The translations under genes were made by a program, and so were the position numbers. A DNA stretch of 64,000 nt from Symsagittifera roscoffensis (lineage: Eukaryota > Xenacoelomorpha > Acoela > Convolutidae), in the NCBI RefSeq assembly GCF_963678635.1, contig NC_087068.1, positions 9,432,027 through 9,496,026 of the forward strand. Direction: 5' to 3'. Every line of letters starts with the position of its first letter. Position 1 is the first letter of the stretch. The notes below the pieces were generated by a model. It was not told the DNA's origin, did not search any database, and saw only the letters and a list, made by a program, of their open reading frames with translations. This document shows, piece by piece, positions 57,001 to 64,000 of the stretch.

Positions 57001-60000
57001 ATTCTTTGCGGCAAGTGAAAAGTTTTTGCGCAAACGTTTTAAAACTTTAAAGTTATCTGAATAGTTTTTGACTAAATCGTCTCACTCATTTTGACTGAAT
57101 TGTCTGAATTCGAAACTGGCTGAATTGTCTGAGACCGAATTGTCTGAACTTGGAATACAATACAAAAAAAGTCAATTTTCGTGCTGCGTTATCACGCTAC
57201 ATTGCGATTTTGCGAAGAAATTTACTTTATAATTGACATCTTGTCTTGTGTAAAAAAACCCTTCGGTTTCAAGAACAAAAAAAAATATCAGACTTTTTTA
57301 AAACTTTTCAAGACATTTTTAGGATAGATTTCATTTTTCATCGATATATAGAATCAGTTTTATGCATTAACTAACCCGATAAGTTCATTTCATGTGATAG
57401 CATAAGTTTTCCCGCTAAAATTAAGCTGCGATCATTTCGACTATCCTTTGGAGTGTTTGATTTAACTTTTGGCACAAAATTCTCAAGCATTTTAACAATT
57501 GCACTATTTGTTTTTTGATTTGAAAAGTCTTAACCTACACTCGCTGCCCCTCAATTGAAACAAACAATAATTCATTTTGAAAATATAAATGAAAAATTGA
57601 ATGAAACCAATAGCCAAAATCAACTTGGATTTTAAAACTAATTCCCCTTTTTGCAAAGTGGAGAGATTCGTTATTAGGTATAAAAACTATATATGTTTAA
57701 TTGTTGAATTTTATTTTATAGTGATTGCAGTTCGTTATTAGGTACCCCAGTGAAAAAATAAGTAAGGAGATCCCTCAATTTAAATGGATTTTTGGGGTGC
57801 TAACCAAAGTATTTGACCGACACCGCCATGCGTTTGTAGAAGCTTTGAAATTTTGTGCGCAAGAATCATTCCGCTTAAAAGGAAAACTTTTATATTAATG
57901 AAAGTTTTCGTTTAATTGTATAAAATTTTTCTTCAAAAAATGGGTAATCGAAAAATGAAGCTTGCCTGATAAAAAAAAGCAGCAATCAGTCATGTTTTAT
58001 TGTTTCTACGGAAGATGGAAAAACAATGAATAACAAAGAGTTCTTGATCGTTCTTGTTCTGATTTTTCAAAAAATTACGGCATATTAGTGCTCGGTGTGT
58101 TTTTACGAGAAAAAAGTCATTGTTTCAAATTAGAGATACCCGCTGACAGAATTTGGGATCCTGAGGGGAAAAAATGAAAAACAAAAACACTTACATTTAG
58201 GAACGTTTTTAAAGATTTGTCGCTGGAATCACTGAGATCTTTTGTTTTGGAAAGTTATGAGAGCTTCAAAACAGCCATTTTAGCCATCTGATGTAACTTA
58301 TGCGCTAAATTTTTTATTAGTTTGTTTTTAAATATACTGCAGTGAAACTCAAATCGAGCTAAGCTGATGCAAACCAATTGATTCAAATCTTGCTTTAATA
58401 GACGCAAAGTTTATCTAAGCTTTCAATATATTTTGTTTTTTTTTCCAAAAACTTAACAGTGTCTTCAGTAATTGTTATGTGAAAAACCTTAAGAGGCTGT
58501 CAAATTCTTTAGATTTTTATCCAATTACTAACAGTCCTGTTTTTTAGATTGAACGAGGACTCACAATTCTTCAAACGAGAACAAATCAACATGCGAGCAG
58601 GTAGCAATTATATTCATTTTTTGTTCTAGACGATACTTTTAAAATGGCTACTTTTGAACAATATATCTCTTAAAAACCTCCAGATGTCTTATTGTTCCGA
58701 CCATTGAAAATGGGGAGAAGCTTTGGATTCAGGGGTGTTTTATTTTTTCTTCCAAGCAAAATCAGGTACCTCAAAAAATTATCGAGCTGGGTTGAGTGAT
58801 TTAACATGTCAAAATCCTTTCAAGCGTGGTTCAAAAGACATTTAAAAACGTCCGAAAAAATCACAGTACCGTAAAATTGCTTTAACATTTTTCATTCTTT
58901 TAGTCGATTTTCGAGCGAGTAAAGCGATCGAGTTAAGTTCGTTATGTATGAAAATTACCAATTTCGGCTGAAAATTGATGATTTTACTAGAAGATATATT
59001 GTCTTTGAGGTCTTCTATAGCAGTTTTCTGGCAGAAAAATCTTCAAAAATTTTTAAGTTTTTTGTGCAAAAAAAGAAAAAACTTATTTTGAAAAAATTTC
59101 CAAGTTTTTTTTTTTTTTTGAAAACATTTGTAGTCGTTTATGCCTAACTAACCAAATTGATACGCGTTTGTTTGGCTCTCTCCTCACACAGTGTACGGAA
59201 AAGACACCAACTTGAAAAAATTCTGTGAACATGGTCGGAACTTTCTGTGCTACTTGCACAACAGCCGGCTATCCTTGTTAAAATCATGAAAAGAATTATT
59301 TCTGAAACAATTGTCGACTCAAATTATAGTTCCAAGTTTTCTATAACGCAAAAAAGTCGATTGGGTGGTTCTGATTTCAAAAATCAATATTTTTTCAGTT
59401 GTTCACGGAGGCTCCTAAAAAGTGCAAAATAGAAAAAATGCTTTCTTTGGCTTTGCAAAATATGAAGAAATTGAAATTCATCAACAAAGATATTGTTTGA
59501 TATATATTATAGCTTTCTTTTCTTTTCGTAAAAACTGCTGCAATAATACTAAGGCAAAATTAGTTGCTCTGCATAGTCGAATAGTAATTTTTCTCGACGA
59601 TTATCTGCATTTCGAGATTTGCCAACTAAGTTTTTTGCCAGGTGTTTTTTGTTATGGCTAGAATGCTCATATTTTCAAAGCTCCTTTTTTCTAAGATTCA
59701 TTATTTTTTCATGTTGGTAGAAATGTGTTATTGAATGCAAAGAAGTTTGTTGTTTCACACCAGGGGCGGTTCTAGAATTTTCTCGAAGCGGGGGGAGGTG
59801 GAATGGGGGTTACGGATTTTCAAAAGATTATCGAAAATTTTCTTAACATTTTTTTTCTAGGTCGACCGTTCTGATTTTCCGAGCTCTCCCAAAGCAGTAA
59901 AAATACCCTGTTTTGGTTGTTTAAGTTTTCTGCGCCGCAGGCAAAACTTTGAAAAAAGGCCAAAAAAAAGGCGTTTTTTAAGCACTTTTTGGAAAGTATT

Positions 60001-61291
60001 GCGCTCCCCCCTCAAAGTAAGTATATATTGGCACCAAATGCGCCTTTAGGAAATTTTTAGGGCCCGTCACCAAAATGGATATCTCAAAATTGTACGAAGG
60101 GGGGGGGGGCCTTTGGGTTGGCAAGGGGTCCAATCCCTGAGGGGGGGGAGTCCCCCCCCCCCTAAATCCGCCCCTGTTTCACACAAAACATTTGTTATGG
60201 TTTTTGATTCTATCATTGTGTGAAAGGATTGCATCAGGGCTCAATTATAGAAAAAACATTTAAAAAAGCGCGCAACTTTGCTTGAGTAAGTGTTTAATTC
60301 GGCATAGAGAAAATTTTAATACCAACAAAAAAAACTCAAAACTTTCCCTATTTTTGGAGTTTTTAGTAATGTAAAAATACACATTCATAGAATTTATATA
60401 TTATCAATTTTTTGGAAAAGTTTTTTAAGCATTTTCTATAACCATCAAATTTTTCATAATAATTATAATCATAATAATCATAAGAACCATAATAATAAAT
60501 TGTTTCCATATCAGAGATAATTAAACAGACATTTGTCAATTTACATAATTCTGATATGCAACGACATCAAAAGGCCCGATAGGCCTAGTCAGGGGATGCC
60601 ATAATTAAGCATTACAATTTCTAAGAAGTTTTAAGAAGTACTAAGAAGTTTCTACTGAAACCTACTATCAGTTGTCCATTTAACAAAATGGTGTAATAAG
60701 CGTTCTCTCCATAGAATGTAGACCAGGAATTTTGATAAGCTTTTTCAGCCTGTTGAGGTCAACCTGAAAGTCTACTGTCGGTACATGACATCTTTTTTTA
60801 GCGTTGGTGACTTACACTCAAGTACTAGTTCATGCGACTAATGGCTCTATTCTAAAACTGGAAAGTATTAGATTTTCACCAATGTTATCAATTTGATGTT
60901 TAGCCAGTTTTTGTTCCAGGTCTGCACGATGTTTGTCCGAAGTCATGGAGTGATGGTAACGACCCAATATTCAAATTAATGTTAAGTATTTTTTTTTCAA
61001 CTTCAAAACAGCTGAAGTTTGACATCACATGGAAATTTGATATTACATAGATATCACATTTTCACATAGAAGCATCGTTTATACTAGTCACAGAAATTGG
61101 GGCTACAATTGAAAAAAAATGCTTTTAAATGTCCTCTTTTTTATTGTTTTTTTGTTCGATTTTGTTTGTTTCCAGCTGAGATTAAAGATCGCAATATATG
61201 TGAGCGGGAGGGTGGATATCCCAGTTCTTATTTCGACAAGTGCTACTGGGTCGTGTCGAGGAACAAATATGATAGATGGAACCCAAAATAA
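53902..61291 (+). CDS. Small single-pass (type II) membrane protein with a cysteine-bearing ectodomain, family unknown (whole gene, six exons)
   Basis: My model joins 53902-54091, 55013-55226, 58548-58600, 59192-59233, 60920-60955 and 61176-61291, giving 216 codons plus TAA. Residues 1-64 are low in complexity (Asn/Lys runs). An acidic stretch (DEENEMVED) follows, then a basic patch NMKRVK. A hydrophobic segment follows at about residues 105-122. Basic residues before the segment suggest a cytosolic N-terminus and an outside C-terminus. The outer part is about 94 residues with four cysteines (164, 172, 187, 201) and aromatic-rich CYW and DRW motifs, so two disulfides are possible. Five of the six exons are supported by acceptor, donor and phase; the exon 1 to exon 2 junction is the weak point. 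I do not recognise a domain; a short C-type-lectin-like fold was considered and not supported. Confidence 0.62.
54350..54640. repeat. Foldback repeat built from GAGCGGTTT / AAACCGCTC
   Basis: The nine-base word AAACCGCTC or close variants occurs many times on one strand, then as its inverse, then again in the first orientation, so the region can fold into long stems. AACCCGGGG at the left and GACCCGGG at the right may be its ends. It lies in intron 1 of the membrane-protein gene. Confidence 0.75.
54640..54725. repeat. Short tandem repeat of a 26-base unit
   Basis: CAGTTGATCTTTCGGGATCAA occurs twice and CAGTTGATCTT a third time, each preceded by related sequence. Confidence 0.65.
54745..54900 (+). 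mobile_element. Fragment of the Gypsy family: end of 5' LTR, primer site and leader
   Basis: From ACCAGTATACACTAG to AAGATAG this matches the 3' half of the minus-strand LTR of the 22-29 kb element. TGACGAACAGACGGTG and TACTTTATC follow, the same arrangement as inside that element. It therefore lies on the plus strand and is truncated on both sides. It is in intron 1 of the membrane-protein gene, about 110 bases from exon 2. Confidence 0.8.
55013..55226 (+). CDS. Membrane-protein gene exon 2 (acidic segment and transmembrane helix)
   Basis: The frame is open from 54967. The acceptor after CCAAG (AG at 55011-55012) is the only nearby one with the phase needed to join exon 1, but its pyrimidine tract is weak. 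The exon encodes KSDEENEMVED, then NMKRVKYILLTIVLVALV and more hydrophobic residues, then VKLVETHID. The donor is CCA/GTGAGT, phase 2. Frame length, codon use and the clean donor make it real; the left edge is uncertain. Confidence 0.65.
55249..55347 (+). tRNA. tRNA-like sequence closed by a long terminal stem, probably not a functional tRNA
   Basis: AGGCAAGAG at the left pairs with CTCTTGTCT at the right. An A box TGGCGCAGCGG follows the left arm, and a weak B box (GGCTCAAATCG) lies near 55310. About 30 bases separate the B box from the right arm, so the layout is not a normal cloverleaf. It may be a tRNA-derived repeat. Confidence 0.3.
55470..57165 (-). mobile_element. Decayed Mutator-like (MULE) DNA transposon
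   Basis: GACAATTCAGCC words at 55497-55535 on the left and their inverse GGCTGAATTGTC on the right (about 56620-56690 and again 57092-57160) look like degenerate terminal inverted repeats. A minus-strand transposase remnant lies between them. The right end is present twice because of a local tandem duplication. It sits in intron 2 of the membrane-protein gene. The exact ends and the target duplication were not determined. Confidence 0.65.
55795..56425 (-). pseudogene. MULE transposase remnant
   Basis: The minus-strand frame 56124-55873 has VPVDDVTFAIEELRKE, then LADYFEDTYNGACRG and LSDQPRMNNALDAWN. This is the C-terminal part of animal FLYWCH-associated MULE transposases, where YFEDT and a P-R-x-N-N-A-x-x-x-W motif are conserved. 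Upstream, other frames give LVYALLPKKTHDTYKNF, then FETAVCNAIKKLQPD and GCMVQFTKT, matching the end of the MULE catalytic domain. Stops and frameshifts break it; the FLYWCH finger and the first catalytic Asp were not found. Confidence 0.7.
56349..57290. repeat. Direct tandem duplication of about 470 bases inside the MULE
   Basis: 56349-56815 and 56816-57290 align over their whole lengths. Both have GCAGAGCA or ACAGAGCA with ACACCAAGA, then AAAAGTTTTTGCGCAAACG, then TTTTTGACTAAAT, CCGAATTGTCTGAA, and GCTACATTG. Both contain a piece of the transposase (ALLP) and one terminal repeat. Confidence 0.85.
57291..58547. other. Rest of membrane-protein intron 2
   Basis: AT-rich. GTTCGTTATTAGGTA occurs twice near 57667 and 57731. 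No exon with matching phase was found. Confidence 0.4.
58548..58600 (+). CDS. Membrane-protein gene exon 3 (53 bases)
   Basis: The acceptor TTTTTTAG ends at 58547 and the donor is GCAG/GTAGCA. With CA carried over from exon 2 it reads QLNEDSQFFKREQINMRA, phase 2 to 1. This is juxtamembrane, charged, extracellular stalk sequence. Confidence 0.6.
59192..59233 (+). CDS. Membrane-protein gene exon 4 (42-base microexon)
   Basis: The acceptor CTCTCTCCTCACACAG has a good pyrimidine tract; the donor CATG/GTCGGA is weak. It reads VYGKDTNLKKFCEHG, phase 1 to 1, with the first ectodomain cysteine. Being symmetric, it could be skipped without breaking the frame. Confidence 0.52.
59761..60176. mobile_element. 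hAT-type MITE with perfect 8-base target duplication
   Basis: The 416-base element begins CAGGGGCGGTTCTAG and ends CTAAATCCGCCCCTG. TTTCACAC flanks it on both sides (59753-59760 and 60177-60184). The ends and the 8-base duplication are those of hAT transposons. No coding capacity. Lies in intron 4 of the membrane-protein gene. Confidence 0.88.
60920..60955 (+). CDS. Membrane-protein gene exon 5 (36-base microexon)
   Basis: The acceptor TTTTTGTTCCAG ends at 60919; the donor is GATG/GTAACG. It reads LHDVCPKSWSD between split codons, phase 1 to 1, and is a second symmetric microexon. Confidence 0.52.
61176..61291 (+). CDS. Membrane-protein gene exon 6 (terminal ectodomain exon)
   Basis: The acceptor TTTGTTTGTTTCCAG ends at 61175. 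With one carried-over base it reads AEIKDRNICEREGGYPS and continues through KCYWVVSRNKYDRWNPK to TAA. AATAAA at 61287-61292 overlaps the stop codon. Confidence 0.65.
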
Positions 61292-62231
61292 AATGACCTA
61301 TGATCTTAGCAAAAAGAAACGCTTTTTCCATTCCTCAAATTGATTCATACTTAAGCATCAGTAATAGCCAAAAGTGCAAAAATCAGTTTATTTACAATAA
61401 TTTCTTTCTATGGGGGCAGATTTAGGACTAGTAAAATGCAGTTCAAAATGTATTTTATTTTATTTTTGGGTTGGCCGGATAGACTTTTCTTAATGGATCA
61501 TTTTCTAGGGAGCCCAGACGAAGTTTTTTTCTTTTCTCCGCAAAAAAACGTGAACTCTGGAAAAAATTAAAGCCAGTACAACGGACTAGGCCTTAAAAAA
61601 TAAGTAAGAACAACGTTTTTGGTCTTTTTTATTGAATCTCTCGACCCGCTATTGCTAGAACCCGTCTAGTTTTTCGAGTTTCATCTACCGTACTTGTTCT
61701 GTCTGAAATGAGGGAAAAACTACCCTGGAAGAACTGACTGCACTATGTGCACAGTAGGGATCGTAATATCGACGACAACTTATTGTCACTTATTCAGAAC
61801 ACCTTATTAAGACATTAGAGTGGACTTAAACTCAGTCACTATATCCGAATTGAATATTAAAAATTCGGCAGCCCAAATGGACTCAGGTCGGGCTGACTAT
61901 TTTTTTTTAGTATAATTTCATCTGAAACAAAGCATTTAACTTTTTCAGTAATGTAATTTTTATGAAATTTTGAAATCCAAAATTGCCAGACTCGGCTTTT
62001 TAAACGAAGTATTGTTCTTACTCTATCAAGGGTGTTTATTCTCACGCAATCAACTGCAGATGATGTGCTACTCATGTTCAAAGGGTACACCAACTGACAG
62101 CAACAAATGCACAAAATGTTTCAAAAAACATAGCATAAAATCACTATCATTATGATAGCTTTATTTATATCAATATTTAATTAGGCAAATTAGCAGGTTT
62201 TTAATAACGTAGCACAGAACGCAGAAACTCC

Positions 62232-62308
62232 ACTATTTGTAAGAAAAATATATGAAAAATATATGAACATTTTTCCTTTATTTTTCATATATTTTTCTTT
62301 CAAATAGT
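62232..62308. repeat. AT-rich inverted repeat with 30-base arms
   Basis: ACTATTTGTAAGAAAAATAT onward (62232-62261) is inverted at 62279-62308 with one or two mismatches, separated by a 17-base loop. It lies about 940 bases after the membrane-protein stop codon. Confidence 0.75.
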
Positions 62309-63130
62309 TTCGATCTTCGGCCTTGAGATCAATAAAAATTAAGAACTATTTAGGTAATAATAGCTGAATAAATCAGAAAATCAATTAACAGAGTTATTCT
62401 GATTCTTCAAGATTTTCATTAATATTCGGGAAATAACGAAAAAACACATTATTCGCTTAAAGAAGTGATTACATCAGAATATCATGGTTTTTCAGAAAAG
62501 TTAAACTGGTCACCGGAGATGAAAAATAATCAAAACAACTTTAAAACTTGAGATTTAAAACTAAGTTTATCACTTGATGATGGATGAAAACATTTTTAGA
62601 AACTTCAACGGAAGAATTATCTCAGTTTCTTGGTAGTTTTTGGCTGTTCTACCAAAAATCGTGATAGAAAAAATTCTATGTGATATATCCCTAAATGAGA
62701 TTTCTATAGGGTGAGATATCCCTAAAAAAGTTCCATTTCAAAATTATCCAAAAGGCAAAAGTAATTTGTAAATTGATATGGATATCGAATTGGTTGCGAA
62801 TTAGAATAAATAGTATCGACTGTTACCTTTCAACAGTGATGAGAGAATGTCGAAAAAAAATGTGATTAGTTCACTAGCACTGGCAGGTAACAACACAGTA
62901 GAAACTTAGACTGCAAACGATCAACACCAACCTTTAAATTGGATACTACGCCGTATGACACTTCCCTTATTTAAAAATTTTGGTCTATTGGGTAAAATTA
63001 AACAATAAACAAAAACAAATTTCAAACCATTGCTCTCGGTCGTTTTTTGTCCGGTTCCTCGGGGTACCATGGCTCAAATCATTTCTCAGACTGACAAATG
63101 ACAGCTAGGCCCTCCCATTAAATTCTTTTA

Positions 63131-63385
63131 ATATAAGAAAGAATTTGAAACAACTGCGCTTTTACACGATTTTTTTGAGACAAAAATTTTCTTAGCATGA
63201 AAAGAAACTTGACAACTTTTTAATTTTGAGGCTAAATTTTTGTCTAAGTTTACCAAAATATAAGAAGGAACTTGAATATGTATTATGCTTCTACACGAAA
63301 ATTTTTGCAAAACGTTTAATAAGTTTATTAATTCTGAGTTAGATTTTGTTTGCTGCCGAGTAATTTTTTTTCTTTTAAGGTTGAA
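63131..63385. repeat. Two imperfect tandem units of about 127 bases
   Basis: ATATAAGAAAGAATTTGAA with TTTTACACGA at 63131 recurs as ATATAAGAAGGAACTTGAA with TTCTACACGA at 63258. Confidence 0.55.
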
Positions 63386-64000
63386 GGAAAATTATGTGTG
63401 GCCATACTAAGAGAAAAATTGTCAAGAAAAATTTTTAAGGGTTTTTTGGGCATCTAGCCAGTCAGGTCAGCGTCCCACCCTCCTTACCTTGGCATGATTT
63501 TTGCGTAATTTTAGTCTTAATATGCGCACAATCCCGCAATTTTGAATGGATGGCAGGGCGGATGGTAGGGCGGACAATTTTTGGATACTTCCTAGTCGGA
63601 TGCTCCTCTATTTGGCCCTAAGGGGCCCACAGAGCATCCCACAAAATCTGCAAAAAAAAACTTTTTAAAAATTTCTTTTGACTTTTTTCAGCTTTTTTTT
63701 CGTATTAGCTTCAGCAATTTCATTATTTTTCACAACAAATCATAAAGACTTGCGGCAGCTTACAATGAATGCTAGTAGTTCAAGCTTTCCATCTGGTTAT
63801 ATATGACCTAAACTAAAGAAGCTAATGTAAGACATCTGAATTAAAATTTCTTTTTTCTAACACAAAATTTCGGTTAAACGACCAAATAAGAAAGTTATAA
63901 AGGCAAAAAAACTCCAAAAAAAAGAAGTTTTCAGCGTTTTTGCCTCGTTAGCTGACATATTTACCAACGGGAAACTCGTTTTTGATATCAGAATCCATTA

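Larger units (their letters stand above)
61293..64000. other. Downstream of the membrane-protein gene
   Basis: Apart from the inverted repeat at 62.2 kb and the tandem pair at 63.1 kb, no gene or element was recognised in either strand. Confidence 0.45.

Noticed and set aside
60920-61291. Reading the membrane-protein ectodomain as a C-type lectin domain
   Set aside because: CPKSW and CYW are suggestive, but the segment is too short and lacks the WND and later cysteine motifs.

Overview
This is a eukaryotic, almost certainly invertebrate animal, nuclear window. It is AT-rich, its genes are split by GT-AG introns, and most of its length is transposable-element sequence. Nothing in it allows assignment to a phylum.

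Two host genes can be built exon by exon on the plus strand with matching splice phases. The first (14071-41754, five exons, 228 residues) is a calbindin/calretinin/secretagogin-type EF-hand protein with four EF-hands that align to EF3-EF6 of that six-hand family; EF1 and EF2 are either absent or lie upstream of the window. The second (about 53902-61291, six exons, about 216 residues) encodes a small single-pass, probably type II, membrane protein with a short four-cysteine ectodomain spread over tiny exons of 53, 42 and 36 bases; I do not recognise its family.

The 19 kb fourth intron of the EF-hand gene carries a whole decayed Ty3/Gypsy LTR element on the minus strand (21958-28925, 311/312-base LTRs, 5-base target duplication ATAAG) and a BEL/Pao element on the plus strand with one uninterrupted 2230-codon Gag-Pol frame (32645-39337). 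A second, broken BEL/Pao copy lies on the minus strand just after the gene (about 42855-48480). An LTR-plus-primer-site piece of the same Gypsy family sits in intron 1 of the membrane-protein gene (54745-54900), and a decayed MULE transposase sits in its intron 2 (about 55470-57165).

Small non-autonomous families fill the rest: (1) a roughly 535-base family with asymmetric terminal inverted repeats and a terminal hairpin, often in tandem, resembling Helentron-associated (DINE-1-like) elements; (2) hAT-type MITEs with CAGGGGCGG ends and 8-base target duplications; (3) a 140-base foldback with TA target duplication; (4) a foldback made of GAGCGGTTT words. Local tandem duplications occur near 2-3.2 kb, 49.9 kb, 56.3-57.3 kb and 63.1-63.4 kb. 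No rRNA, CRISPR or bacterial-type operon is present. Two tRNA-like sequences (39.4 kb and 55.25 kb) have pol III box motifs but do not fold convincingly as functional tRNAs.
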